A stretch of DNA of 58,773 nucleotides from Candidatus Mediterraneibacter quadrami (GCA_019120575.1 DWUU01000041.1:1-58773); one strand, 5' to 3'; positions 1 through 8,102 are shown, numbered from the stretch's first letter. A program made the numbers and translations. The notes: generated by a model not told the origin, from the sequence alone.

Positions 1-56
1 ATCAACAGCTGTGCTAACGTTTAAAATCTAAACACCGTCATATTTTTAAAAACTTG

Positions 57-355
57 AATCTGGTCCGTATGAAATGTATTAGTAATACGGACCAGATTGG
101 CAAAATATGGATTTGATCCGTACGCCAGACATATTTTTTCGGTTCATTTATCTAAAATGGATATTTAGACCGTATAACAACTCGTAAAAATACGGACGAA
201 ATACAGGAATCGTAAAATGGGTCCGTATTCACTTGCTAAATCATACCGACGGAATAGTTGATTTCTTTATATTAACCGTACAGATATTCAAAAAATACGG
301 ATTAAATATGTAAATGCTATTTTTAAACCGTAAATCCTTTAAGTGGTTACCATTA
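57..355. repeat. Six-unit phased array of inverted CCGTA boxes, about 52.5 bp period
   Basis: A box with consensus ATTTRRWCCGTAT occurs nine times with an intact CCGTA core in about 275 bp. Cores lie at 65-69(+), 86-90(-), 118-122(+), 170-174(+), 191-195(-), 223-227(+), 276-280(+), 296-300(-) and 328-332(+). Degenerate minus-oriented cores stand where the missing ones are expected (138-142 TTCGG, 244-248 TACCG, 348-352 TACCA). This gives six units of about 52-53 bp, each an inverted pair about 21 bp apart; corresponding boxes recur every 105 bp. The first pair is a perfect 14-bp inverted repeat (57-70 and 85-98) with a 14-nt loop. The sequence between boxes is not conserved. No known family was recognised; a protein-binding array is an inference. 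Confidence 0.75.
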
Positions 356-476
356 ATGAATAAGGCTGTCCGGAAAACAAAAGATTTCCATTAAAGAAAG
401 GTATTGCAGAAGAAAAGTGTATTTTTATAACCGGTTACGGTCAGAATGAGACTTTGTCTTGCTTGATTGATTATAA

Positions 477-551
477 TCTGCAGAGATCAGGGGGCGTCAA
501 GGCCTTGCCCTTTGGGTGCTTCGCAGCCTTGACGCGCCCTGATCCTGCAGA
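477..551. repeat. Long imperfect hairpin
   Basis: Bases 486-503 pair with 526-543 over 18 bp with one mismatch, and an outer 7-bp stem (477-483 with 545-551) continues it. The loop is about 22 nt. The stem is GC-rich in an AT-rich setting and no T-run follows, so a simple intrinsic terminator is unlikely. It could be an end-of-transcript structure or a dispersed palindromic repeat. Confidence 0.6.
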
Positions 552-668
552 TATGATACAGATAAGCAGGCAAAGCCTCTCTGCGGCTCAAATTCCGCCC
601 TTTCCCGACACATTCTTTGGTTATTGTTTGTCGAACCGATCCGGGTAATCCCAGCACAGAATCTCAGA

Positions 669-779
669 AGAATTTCCGATTGGATGCAACTTTCACGGAA
701 TAAGGGATAAAGCCGGACCGGAGACGGGAAGGTTTTCTCCCTTATTCCGTGAATCCGCATTCTAATTGAATTTCTATAC
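669..779. repeat. Inverted repeat downstream of plsC
   Basis: A perfect 16-bp inverted repeat (692-707 and 738-753) is flanked by weaker complementarity reaching about 669 and 779. It sits about 20 bp past the plsC stop codon on the minus strand, so it may act as a 3' transcript structure. The extended imperfect arms would also suit a small palindromic repeat element. Confidence 0.55.
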
Positions 780-1508
780 CAGCTCCGCATTTTTGTGGAT
801 GGTATCGCTGATCACTTTTTCTACATATTCCCCGATATGTCTTTTTGTATCTTTATCCAGCTGATCCGGATAGATCGGCTTTCCGTATTCGATCACGACG
901 TGGGTCTTCCGGATCTTCGGAAGATGATTCTCGAAGATTTCCGCAGTATTGTTCATGGAGACCGGGACGATGGCGCATCCGCTCTTGGTCGCGATCTTCA
1001 GGGCGCCGTCGCGGAACGGCAGCATGCTCAGTTCTTCACCGGGATTCCGGGTCCCTTCAGGGAAGATGCAGATGGAGATTCCGTTTTTGACATAGTCGAT
1101 GGCCTGCAGGATCATCTTTAATCCTTCTTTCGGGTCTTTCCGGTCAAGAAAGAGGCAGTGCAGGCGGCGCATCCAGGAAGACAGTCCAGGATATTTTTCC
1201 ATTTCTTTTTTGGCCACATAGCCGGTCGGGCGTCTGCATCTGCTGTAGGTGAGCAGGATGTCGAAGTAGCTCCGGTGGTTGCCGATAAAGAGGACCGGCT
1301 CATCGGGAACATTTTCTTCCCCGATCACGGTTGTCCTGACGCCGGTGATCCGGAGGATCAGTTTAAATGCCCACTGGACGATGCGCAGGGAGCAGATGTC
1401 GCTGGTCTGCGGGGATGATTTGTGAAGAAGCCACATGACCAGGCGGACCGGCGCTGTTATGATCAGGAACAGCACGACGAATATTACGATACATATGAAA
1501 CGGATCAT
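774..1508 (-). CDS. plsC: 1-acyl-sn-glycerol-3-phosphate acyltransferase (PlsC family)
   Basis: The 244-residue protein matches the PlsC/LPLAT family, which transfers an acyl chain to lysophosphatidic acid to make phosphatidic acid at the inner face of the membrane. An N-terminal hydrophobic segment (about residues 1-25) is followed by the catalytic block NHRSYFD, which is the family's H-x4-D motif, and later by FPEGTRNPG, the substrate-binding motif. Length is normal for the family. It is transcribed alone, away from its neighbours, and has its own sigma-A-like promoter. The acyl acceptor is assumed from the family; other LPLAT activities are possible. Confidence 0.9.
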   Translation of the reverse strand: MIRFICIVIFVVLFLIITAPVRLVMWLLHKSSPQTSDICSLRIVQWAFKLILRITGVRTTVIGEENVPDEPVLFIGNHRSYFDILLTYSRCRRPTGYVAKKEMEKYPGLSSWMRRLHCLFLDRKDPKEGLKMILQAIDYVKNGISICIFPEGTRNPGEELSMLPFRDGALKIATKSGCAIVPVSMNNTAEIFENHLPKIRKTHVVIEYGKPIYPDQLDKDTKRHIGEYVEKVISDTIHKNAELV

Positions 1509-1575
1509 GTTTTACTCCTCATTCTCTCTTGTATTACTGCACAGTATGCCGGATGACGGAAGTGCGCTACTGATA

Positions 1576-1604
1576 ATTATACTCTGTGAAAATCGAAAAA
1601 ACAA
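1576..1604 (-). promoter_or_regulatory. Sigma-A-like promoter for plsC
   Basis: On the minus strand a TTGTTT -35 box (1599-1604) is followed by a 17-bp spacer and a perfect TATAAT -10 box (1576-1581), 68 bp upstream of the plsC start. Confidence 0.6.
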
Positions 1605-1666
1605 GCATGAAGAACGCGCGGGATTCATATGTTTATAGAGAACTCTGGATGTAGCGGGAGTCTGGA

Positions 1667-2074
1667 ATGAAATGCTTTGCGGCGGGGATTCTGATCCTGG
1701 TCGTGCTGTCCGTCCTTCCGGGATGTGTGACGCAGTATGACGGTGTAAAGAAGATCCGGGATCTTGATTTTACCGTGACAGATGAGGAGGACGCCCCGGA
1801 AGAGCTGCGGACGATGATCGACGGGGCCCGGGAGGAGCCGTACCGGCTCATTTTTGCGGAGCAGGGGCTCCTCTGGATTGCGGAAGGCTACGGAAGAAAG
1901 GAAACGACGGGGTACAGTGTGGAAGTCAGGGAGCTGTACGAAACGGAGGACGCCGTGCATATCCGGACCCGGCTGCTCGGGCCGGGGGCGCGGGAGGAGA
2001 TCCGCGGAGTCCCGACGTATCCGTGTGTGATCGTACAGACGGAATCTATTGAAAAAGATGTGTTGTTTGACTGA
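1667..2074 (+). CDS. PrcB-like lipoprotein
   Basis: A 135-residue exported lipoprotein. Residues 1-19 form a signal peptide ending in the lipobox L-P-G-C, with Cys20 as the predicted lipidation site. The C-terminal half (about residues 85-130, from TGYSV to YPCVIVQTE) resembles the PrcB C-terminal domain, named after the Treponema dentilisin complex subunit. The function in Clostridia is unknown. Its stop codon lies only 22 bp before the next gene, so it is probably co-transcribed with the spore-coat-type gene that follows. Confidence 0.7.
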   Translation: MKCFAAGILILVVLSVLPGCVTQYDGVKKIRDLDFTVTDEEDAPEELRTMIDGAREEPYRLIFAEQGLLWIAEGYGRKETTGYSVEVRELYETEDAVHIRTRLLGPGAREEIRGVPTYPCVIVQTESIEKDVLFD

Positions 2075-2096
2075 GCAGGGAGTGAGGAGGAGCAGG

Positions 2097-3656
2097 ATGG
2101 AACTGATCAGAAAACCGATCCATTACACGCAGGCGGGGAAGAATATCTTCCACCAGTTTTATCATGATGAGGACTATAATGTACCGGAGCAGAAAGAGGA
2201 TGCGGGGCGGATCATCTGCGGCAACGCAGGGCTGCGGGCATCGGATATCCGGCCGGTGGAAAACGGGATCCGGATCGCGGGGACGCTGGATTTCCATATT
2301 CTTTATATGACTTCTTCAGGAGATCCGAAACCGGCGGCGCTGGATGGAAAGATCCCGTTCGAGGAGACGGTGTATACGGAGACGGACGGGAACGAGACAT
2401 TTTACCTGTGTAATGCGCGGGTGGAGTTTACGCCGGTGCTGATCAACGGGAGAAAACTGATGCTGAAATTCATGGCGGAAATGGAGCTTGGCCGGGAATG
2501 GATCCGGGACGCGGATCTGACGGAGAATGTGGAGTCAGATGTGCCGCTGTGCAGGAAAATGCGGAAGATGAATCTGCTGAAGCTGGCGGTTTCAAAGAAG
2601 GATACATACCGGATTCGGGAGGAGGCCGCGCTTCCGGGAACGAAGGAGAGCATCGGGCAGATCCTGGTCACCGACGTCAGCCTCCGGAGGCTGGACATCC
2701 GTCCGGGGCAGGATGAGATCAGTCTGCGGGGCGAGCTGCAGATTTTCTGTATGTATCTGTCCGCGGGAGAGAAGGCGGACTGGATCGAACAGAGCGTGCC
2801 TTTTGAGGGGCGGGTACTGTGCGACGGCGTCACGGAAAATATGTACTGCCATATCCGGCATGAACTGACGGATGTTCTGACGGATATCCGGCCGGACGAG
2901 GACGGGGAGCTGCGGCTGATCGGCATCGAGGGGATGCTGACGCTGGAAATGCATATCTTTGAGGAGGAGGAAACCGAGATCCTGGAGGATCTGTATTCGC
3001 TGGAACAGGTGTGCACGTATAAAACCGTCGGGACGGATCTGGAGGAGCTGCTCATGCAGAACCGGTCCGGCTGCCGGGTGGCGGAACGGCTGGCCCTGCC
3101 GGAGCTTAAGGACGACGTTCTGCAGATTCTGCACAGTACGGGGGCGATCCAGGTGGAGCGCAAAGCGTATGTGCCGGAAGGCATCCGGATCGAAGGGGTT
3201 CTTCATCTGTCCTTCCTCTATCTGAAAAGCAGTGATGAGGAACCGTACGGAAACTGGCAGGGCATGGTTCCGTTCAGCTATCTGGTGGAATACCCGGATC
3301 TGCCGGAAAATGTATCCGACAGCATGGTATGCCATGTGGAACAGCTTTCGGTCGGTCTTGCAGGCAGCGGGACCGTGGAAGTCAAAGCGGTCCTGTCTTT
3401 CGATGTATTTCTGCGGAGAATGATCCCGGTGCAGGTGATCACGGAAGTCTCGCTTGCCCCGCAGGATATGGAGCAGGCGGCGGCAGCGCCCGGAATCGTC
3501 GGACATATCGTGCAGGACAGCGAGGATCTGTGGGGACTGGCCCGAAAATATATGACGACGGTGGAAGGAATCATGGAGATCAACGGCCTGAGTGGAGAAA
3601 AAGTTTCACCCGGGGATAAATTGTTGATTTTTAAAGAGAATGTGAGTATACTATAA
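2097..3656 (+). CDS. sipL: SipL-like spore coat morphogenetic protein (DUF3794/SPOCS repeats plus LysM)
   Basis: The 519-residue protein has repeated SPOCS (DUF3794) domains over about residues 1-450 and a LysM domain at about 465-515 (from GHIVQDSEDLW to SPGDKLLI). This architecture and length match Clostridioides difficile SipL, which binds SpoIVA and anchors the coat to the forespore; it is the functional counterpart of Bacillus SpoVID. I chose the ATG at 2097 because GAGGAGG precedes it at good spacing. An in-frame ATG at 2049 would overlap the upstream gene and has no good binding site. Expected expression is in the mother cell; no clear sigma-E promoter was identified. Confidence 0.85.
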   Translation: MELIRKPIHYTQAGKNIFHQFYHDEDYNVPEQKEDAGRIICGNAGLRASDIRPVENGIRIAGTLDFHILYMTSSGDPKPAALDGKIPFEETVYTETDGNETFYLCNARVEFTPVLINGRKLMLKFMAEMELGREWIRDADLTENVESDVPLCRKMRKMNLLKLAVSKKDTYRIREEAALPGTKESIGQILVTDVSLRRLDIRPGQDEISLRGELQIFCMYLSAGEKADWIEQSVPFEGRVLCDGVTENMYCHIRHELTDVLTDIRPDEDGELRLIGIEGMLTLEMHIFEEEETEILEDLYSLEQVCTYKTVGTDLEELLMQNRSGCRVAERLALPELKDDVLQILHSTGAIQVERKAYVPEGIRIEGVLHLSFLYLKSSDEEPYGNWQGMVPFSYLVEYPDLPENVSDSMVCHVEQLSVGLAGSGTVEVKAVLSFDVFLRRMIPVQVITEVSLAPQDMEQAAAAPGIVGHIVQDSEDLWGLARKYMTTVEGIMEINGLSGEKVSPGDKLLIFKENVSIL

Positions 3657-3693
3657 GCACACTGTATACAAGATACAGAACACAGGAGGACAA

Positions 3694-4575
3694 ATGATGA
3701 ATCAGCTGGAACTGAAAGCGCTGGCCAAGATCAATCTGGGTCTTGACGTGCTTGGAAAGAGAGAAAACGGATATCACGACGTCCGGATGATCATGCAGTC
3801 GATTTATCTGTATGATACGATCCGGATCGAAAAGACGGGCGCGGATGAGGGGATCAGCCTCTGTTCCAACCTCAGCTATCTTCCGTCGGACGGAAGCAAT
3901 ATTGCATATAAGGCGGCGGAACTTCTGAAAGAGGAGTTCGGGATCCGGGAAGGGGTGCGGATCACGCTGGATAAGCACATCCCGGTGGCGGCAGGCCTGG
4001 CGGGCGGAAGCTCCAACGCGGCGGCCGTGCTGTTCGGCATGAACCGGATGTTCCGGCTGGGACTTTCACAGAAGGAACTGATGGACCGGGGCGTGAAGCT
4101 GGGGGCGGACGTACCCTACTGCATTATGCGGGGAACCGTACTGGCGGAGGGGATCGGCGAAGAGCTGACCCGGCTCCCGGCGATGCCAAAATGCACGGTG
4201 CTGATCGCAAAACCGCCGGTCAGCGTATCGACGAAGATGGTCTATGAGGCGCTGGATGCGGAAGAGATCCCGAAGCATCCGGATATTGACGGCATTATAA
4301 AAGGGCTGGAAGAAGGAGACTTAAGACAGATCGCCCGCAGTATGGGAAATGTGCTGGAAGATGTGACGATCCCGATGCATCCGGTGATCGCGCAGATCAA
4401 ACAGGAGATGCTGGAGGCGGGCGCCATCGGCGCCATGATGAGCGGCAGCGGACCGACGGTCTTCGGCCTGTTCGAGAACCGGGCGGCGGCGCGGGCCGCG
4501 CAGAAAAACATCCGGGAGAAAGCGCTGGCCAGACAGGTCTATGTGACGAATATACACAGCGTGAGGAGGGACTGA
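3694..4575 (+). CDS. ispE: 4-diphosphocytidyl-2-C-methyl-D-erythritol kinase
   Basis: A GHMP-family kinase of 293 residues that phosphorylates CDP-methylerythritol in the non-mevalonate isoprenoid pathway. The N-terminus LKALAKINLGLDV is the IspE signature, PVAAGLAGGSSNAAA is the glycine-rich ATP-binding loop, and MSGSGPTVFGLF is GHMP motif 3. Full length. AGGAGG lies 4 bp before the first of two adjacent ATG codons and 7 bp before the second (3697), so either could be the start. The GntR gene begins 1 bp after its stop codon, indicating an operon. Confidence 0.95.
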   Translation: MMNQLELKALAKINLGLDVLGKRENGYHDVRMIMQSIYLYDTIRIEKTGADEGISLCSNLSYLPSDGSNIAYKAAELLKEEFGIREGVRITLDKHIPVAAGLAGGSSNAAAVLFGMNRMFRLGLSQKELMDRGVKLGADVPYCIMRGTVLAEGIGEELTRLPAMPKCTVLIAKPPVSVSTKMVYEALDAEEIPKHPDIDGIIKGLEEGDLRQIARSMGNVLEDVTIPMHPVIAQIKQEMLEAGAIGAMMSGSGPTVFGLFENRAAARAAQKNIREKALARQVYVTNIHSVRRD

Positions 4576-4576
4576 G

Positions 4577-5248
4577 ATGTCCATGGATTTTGAAGTGACA
4601 ATGAATGAATACCTGCCCCTGAGGGATGTGGTGTTTAATACGCTCCGGCGGGCGATCCTTCGCGGGGAGCTGAAGCCCGGCGAGCGGCTGATGGAGATCC
4701 AGCTGGCCAACAAGCTGGGCGTGAGCCGTACGCCGATCCGTGAAGCGATCCGGAAGCTGGAGTTGGAGGGCCTTGTCCTGATGGTCCCGCGAAAAGGCGC
4801 GGAAGTGGCGGAGATCACAGAGAAGAATCTGAGGGATGTGCTGGAGGTGCGCTGTGCGCTGGAGGAACTGGCTGTGCAGCTCGCCTGCGACCGGATCGAT
4901 CCGGAGCGGATGCAGCAGCTGCTTGACGCCGCGGCTCATTTCCGGGATATCCTCGGGACGGCAGATATTACGGAACTCGGGGAGGCGGATGAAGCGTTCC
5001 ATGACGTGATCTTCCAGGCGACGGACAACCGGCGCCTTATCCAGCTTCTTAATAATCTGCGGGAGCAGATGTACCGGTACCGCATTGAGTACCTGAAGAA
5101 GAAAGAATGCTATCCACAGCTCCTGGAAGAGCATGCGGCGATCATCCAGGCGATCCGGGAGCATGACAAGGTGAAGGCGACAGAGATCACGGTGCAGCAC
5201 ATCAACAATCAGGTTGACACGGTGGTGGATACGCTGCGACACCGGTAG
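4577..5248 (+). CDS. GntR-family transcriptional regulator (FadR/FCD subfamily)
   Basis: A 223-residue regulator. Residues about 12-75 form the winged helix-turn-helix, with the typical LGVSRTPIREAIRKLE recognition region. Residues about 80-215 form an all-helical FCD ligand domain with candidate metal-site residues, including Asp and His in EADEAFHDVIF and the late EEHAAII helix. It starts 1 bp after ispE, with GAGGAGG located inside the ispE end. Effector and targets are unknown. Confidence 0.85.
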   Translation: MSMDFEVTMNEYLPLRDVVFNTLRRAILRGELKPGERLMEIQLANKLGVSRTPIREAIRKLELEGLVLMVPRKGAEVAEITEKNLRDVLEVRCALEELAVQLACDRIDPERMQQLLDAAAHFRDILGTADITELGEADEAFHDVIFQATDNRRLIQLLNNLREQMYRYRIEYLKKKECYPQLLEEHAAIIQAIREHDKVKATEITVQHINNQVDTVVDTLRHR

Positions 5249-5251
5249 GCT

Positions 5252-5280
5252 GTATATTATCACCGGAAACGGCAATACTC
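5252..5280 (+). promoter_or_regulatory. Candidate forespore (sigma-F/G-type) promoter of spoIIR
   Basis: GTATA (5252-5256), a 14-bp spacer and GGCAATACTC (5271-5280) fit the sigma-F pattern GywTA ... GgnnAnAnTw apart from the last base. A near-identical element (GTATA, 15 bp, GGTTATACTC) precedes the SASP gene at 22420-22449. The predicted transcript would start near 5286-5288. Confidence 0.55.
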
Positions 5281-5305
5281 CCTGTATCAGTTCAGATACA
5301 GGGAG
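5278..5305 (+). promoter_or_regulatory. Hairpin that can sequester the spoIIR ribosome binding site
   Basis: A perfect 11-bp inverted repeat (5278-5288 and 5295-5305) with a 6-nt loop. Its right arm contains most of the AGGGAGG ribosome binding site (5300-5306) of spoIIR. It would form only in transcripts that start upstream of it. Confidence 0.65.
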
Positions 5306-5314
5306 GAATTACAT

Positions 5315-5986
5315 ATGTATAAAAACCGGAAATTCAATATAAACGGCAGACGGAAATGGCGTCTGGCGGCTTTTGAAAAGTATGCGCCCGGGATCTGCAT
5401 TGCGCTGGCCCTTATTCTGGCAGCGCTGGTCACCGGACGGGTGTGCAGCAGGGCGGAAATGATCTCCCGCGCAGAGCTTCAGGCGCATCTGGCGGAGGAG
5501 GTGCTCCGCTTTCATGTGCTGGCCAACAGCGACAGCGAGGCAGACCAGAATCAGAAGCTGGCGGTCCGGGATGCGGTGCTGGATTATCTGGAGGCGGAGA
5601 TGCCGCAGGATCCGGATGAAGAAGAAACCGAGCGGTGGATCCGGGGGCATGTGGAGGAGATCCGGGCGGTGAGCCGGGATGCGGCTGCAGCTTCAGGAAC
5701 GGATTACCCGGTGAGCGCGGCGGTGACGACCTGCTGGTTCCCGGACAAGACATACGGGGACCTGACATTTCCGGCAGGAAATTACAGGGCGCTGCGGATC
5801 GAGATCGGCGAGGCGGAAGGGCATAACTGGTGGTGTGTGCTCTACCCGGCGCTTTGTTTTATGGATTCAACCAATGCTGTCGTGCCTGAAGAAGGACGGC
5901 AGAAACTGAAGAATATATTGACGGAAGAGGAGTATTCCAGAATAACGGCGGACACGAAGTTCAGGATCCGCTGGTTCTTCTGGTAG
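5315..5986 (+). CDS. spoIIR: Stage II sporulation protein R
   Basis: SpoIIR is a forespore-made signalling protein that is exported to the intermembrane space and triggers SpoIIGA cleavage of pro-sigma-E in the mother cell. This 223-residue protein has a basic N-terminus, a signal-anchor segment (about residues 25-48) and the family core FHVLANSDSEADQNQKLAVRD, followed by TCWFPDKTYGDLTFPAGNY and GEAEGHNWWCVLYPALCF. Length is normal. It has its own candidate forespore promoter, and a hairpin overlaps its ribosome binding site. Confidence 0.93.
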   Translation: MYKNRKFNINGRRKWRLAAFEKYAPGICIALALILAALVTGRVCSRAEMISRAELQAHLAEEVLRFHVLANSDSEADQNQKLAVRDAVLDYLEAEMPQDPDEEETERWIRGHVEEIRAVSRDAAAASGTDYPVSAAVTTCWFPDKTYGDLTFPAGNYRALRIEIGEAEGHNWWCVLYPALCFMDSTNAVVPEEGRQKLKNILTEEEYSRITADTKFRIRWFFW

Positions 5987-5996
5987 AGACAGAATT

Positions 5997-7196
5997 ATGA
6001 CAGAATTTCTGATACGGCATTTTATCAAAGATTATAAAGATGTAGAGAAGATATCCGTGCGGACCGCATACGGAGTGCTGGCCAGCATTGTGGGTATCTT
6101 TTGCAACGTGTTCCTGTTCGCGGCGAAATTCGTGATCGGACTGGTCCTGCACAGTGTGTCCGTTACGGCGGATGCGTTCAATAACCTGTCCGATGCGGGC
6201 TCGTCCATCATCAGTTTCGTGGGGGTGAAGATGGCGGAGAAGCCGGCGGATAAAGATCACCCGTTCGGTCACGGGCGGATTGAATATATCGCGGCACTGG
6301 TGGTCTCCTTCCTGGTGCTGGAAGTGGGATTTACCTTTCTCAAGGATTCCATCGGCCGGATCCGGACGCCGGAGGCGCTGAACTTTCAGGCGGTATCCGT
6401 GGCGGTGCTGATCCTGTCCGTGGCAGTGAAGCTGTGGCTCGGGCTTTTTAACCGGAAACTGGGCGAGAAGATCGACTCGAAGGTGATGATGGCGGTGTTC
6501 ACAGACTCCATGGGGGATGTGATCACCACATCCGCGACCATTCTGTCCCTTCTTTTCTTTGCTGCGACCGGGATCAATATCGACGGATTCGTGGGCGCGG
6601 GCGTGGCCCTCGTCGTCATGTGGGCCGGCGTGGGCATTGCCAGGGATACGCTGGAGCCGCTGATCGGGCAGGCCATTGACCCGGAAGTCTATGAGGGGAT
6701 CAAACGTTTTGTGGAGAACTATGACGGGATCGAGGGAACCCACGACCTGATTGTACATAATTACGGGCCGGGGCGGAGTATGGCGTCGATCCACGCAGAA
6801 GTACCCAATGATGTGGATATCGAGCAGTCCCACGAGATCATTGACCGGATCGAGCGGGAGGCGGCGAAAGAGCTGGGGATATTTCTTGTGATCCATATGG
6901 ATCCGGTGGAGATGAAGGATGAGAATGTGCTGGCGGCCCGGGAGAACGCCGTGGAATTCCTGAAGGAGCTGGATCCGGCCTGTACCCTGCATGATTTCCG
7001 CGTCGTGCACGGAGAGAGGCAGATCAACCTGATCTTTGATATGGTGGTGCCCATTGATTATGATGAGGAGAAGAAGGAAGAACTGAAAAATAAGCTGGCA
7101 GAGAGACTTAAGGAGAAAGACGCCAGATATGAGTGCGCGATCACGGTGGAGTCGGACTACGTGGCGCGCGCGGATGAAGAGACAAAACAGGAGTGA
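5997..7196 (+). CDS. Cation diffusion facilitator family transporter
   Basis: A 399-residue membrane protein of the CDF family, which exports divalent metals such as Zn, Mn, Fe or Co in exchange for protons. About six membrane segments occupy residues 25-225. The metal-site motifs are visible: DAFNNLSD in TM2, DHPFGHGR in the following loop, and TDSMGD in TM5. The cytoplasmic C-terminal domain (about 230-390) carries His/Asp-rich segments such as NDVDIEQSHE. It starts 10 bp after spoIIR and ends 6 bp before the thioesterase, so it may be co-transcribed. The metal cannot be told from sequence alone. Confidence 0.88.
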   Translation: MTEFLIRHFIKDYKDVEKISVRTAYGVLASIVGIFCNVFLFAAKFVIGLVLHSVSVTADAFNNLSDAGSSIISFVGVKMAEKPADKDHPFGHGRIEYIAALVVSFLVLEVGFTFLKDSIGRIRTPEALNFQAVSVAVLILSVAVKLWLGLFNRKLGEKIDSKVMMAVFTDSMGDVITTSATILSLLFFAATGINIDGFVGAGVALVVMWAGVGIARDTLEPLIGQAIDPEVYEGIKRFVENYDGIEGTHDLIVHNYGPGRSMASIHAEVPNDVDIEQSHEIIDRIEREAAKELGIFLVIHMDPVEMKDENVLAARENAVEFLKELDPACTLHDFRVVHGERQINLIFDMVVPIDYDEEKKEELKNKLAERLKEKDARYECAITVESDYVARADEETKQE

Positions 7197-7202
7197 CGGA
7201 AA

Positions 7203-7928
7203 ATGAATGAGAACAGCAGAAAAAACGGATTTGAATTCGACGGCAGAGTACGGTACAGCGAGATCGACCACCGGGGAACCATGACGCTCCCGGCGCTGAT
7301 CAATTATTTTCAGGACTGTACGACATTCCACTCGGAGTCGGTCGGACTTGGGATGGAACGGCTGAAAGGGGAGAAGAAAGCCTGGGTGCTCTCTTACTGG
7401 CAGGTGATCGTGGAGCGTTACCCGAAGCTCAATGAGAAGGTCACCATCGGCACATTTCCCACAGAGTTCAAAGGACTGTTCGGGAACCGGAACATGTATA
7501 TGCTGGATGAGGCGGGAAAACGGATCGCCTGCGCCAACTCCATCTGGGTGTTTATGGATCTGGAGAAGGGGCGCCCGGCGCGGCCCGGCGCGGAACATAT
7601 TGAACCGTATGGCATCGGGGAGCCGCTGGACATGTCTTATGAGGACCGGAAGATCGAGCCGCCGGCGCAGAGCAGGGATGGGGAAGCGTTCCCGGTGCGG
7701 CGGTATCATATCGATACGAACGAGCATGTGAACAACTGCCAGTATGTGCAGATGGCTATGGAAATGCTGCCCGGCGATATCAGCGTGCACCAGCTCCGGG
7801 TGGATTATAAGAAGTCCGCGGTGCTGGGCGATATGATCTTCCCGAAAGTCTCGGAAGAGGCGGAGCGGACCGTGGTGGAACTGTGCGATGAGGCGGGGAA
7901 GCCGTATGCGGTTGTGGAGATGAGGTAA
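7203..7928 (+). CDS. Acyl-ACP thioesterase (FatA/FatB-type, double hot-dog)
   Basis: A 241-residue bacterial acyl-ACP thioesterase of the plant FatA/B superfamily, which hydrolyses acyl-ACP to free fatty acid. The N-terminal hot-dog starts with VRYSEIDHRG, and the second domain contains IDTNEHVNNCQYV, which supplies the conserved Asn/His region of the active site. Length is typical for the clostridial group. It is the last gene of the run from the CDF gene and is followed by a strong terminator. Confidence 0.88.
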   Translation: MNENSRKNGFEFDGRVRYSEIDHRGTMTLPALINYFQDCTTFHSESVGLGMERLKGEKKAWVLSYWQVIVERYPKLNEKVTIGTFPTEFKGLFGNRNMYMLDEAGKRIACANSIWVFMDLEKGRPARPGAEHIEPYGIGEPLDMSYEDRKIEPPAQSRDGEAFPVRRYHIDTNEHVNNCQYVQMAMEMLPGDISVHQLRVDYKKSAVLGDMIFPKVSEEAERTVVELCDEAGKPYAVVEMR

Positions 7929-7939
7929 AAAAGATTTTT

Positions 7940-7979
7940 AAAGCAGTTTTTGGATCAAAGACCAAAGGCTGCTTTTCAT
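7940..7979 (+). terminator. Intrinsic terminator after the thioesterase gene
   Basis: A 14-bp stem with G-U pairs (7940-7953 with 7962-7975) is followed by a T-rich tract, 11 bp past the thioesterase stop codon. Confidence 0.75.
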
Positions 7980-8023
7980 TTTATATTCGGTTGACAGAGT
8001 TGAAGTTTTTCTGCATAATTAAA

Positions 8024-8102
8024 GAAAAACGTCGCATATAATATAATATATGAATAGAAAAACGTCGCAAATAAATTGAAATAGTGAGAAAAAACGTCGC
8101 AA
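8024..8102 (+). repeat. Three phased direct repeats GAAAAACGTCGCA upstream of an AAA ATPase
   Basis: GAAAAACGTCGCA occurs at 8024-8036, 8057-8069 and 8088-8101 (the last with one extra A). Successive cores are about 33 and 32 bp apart, close to three helical turns. The third copy ends 20 bp before the GTG start of the ATPase gene, next to its ribosome binding site. The intervening sequence is very AT-rich. They look like operator sites, but no regulator is adjacent. Confidence 0.75.

Larger units (their letters stand above)
1..773. other. Gene-free region with repeat array and two large hairpins
   Basis: I see no credible gene in this stretch. Two short reading frames (about 454-648 on + and 497-790 on -) have no ribosome binding site or recognisable domain, and both run through palindromes. 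The first 360 bases are AT-rich and hold a phased repeat array; two strong inverted repeats lie at 477-551 and about 669-779. These are listed separately. The upstream neighbour is outside the window. Confidence 0.7.

Noticed and set aside
57..355. Possible CRISPR array
   Set aside because: Units are about 52.5 bp with only 13-bp inverted boxes conserved; there is no constant 24-37 bp repeat, no unique spacer pattern and no cas gene.
497..790. 97-residue reading frame on the minus strand
   Set aside because: It has no ribosome binding site or domain, spans both hairpins and overlaps the plsC end.
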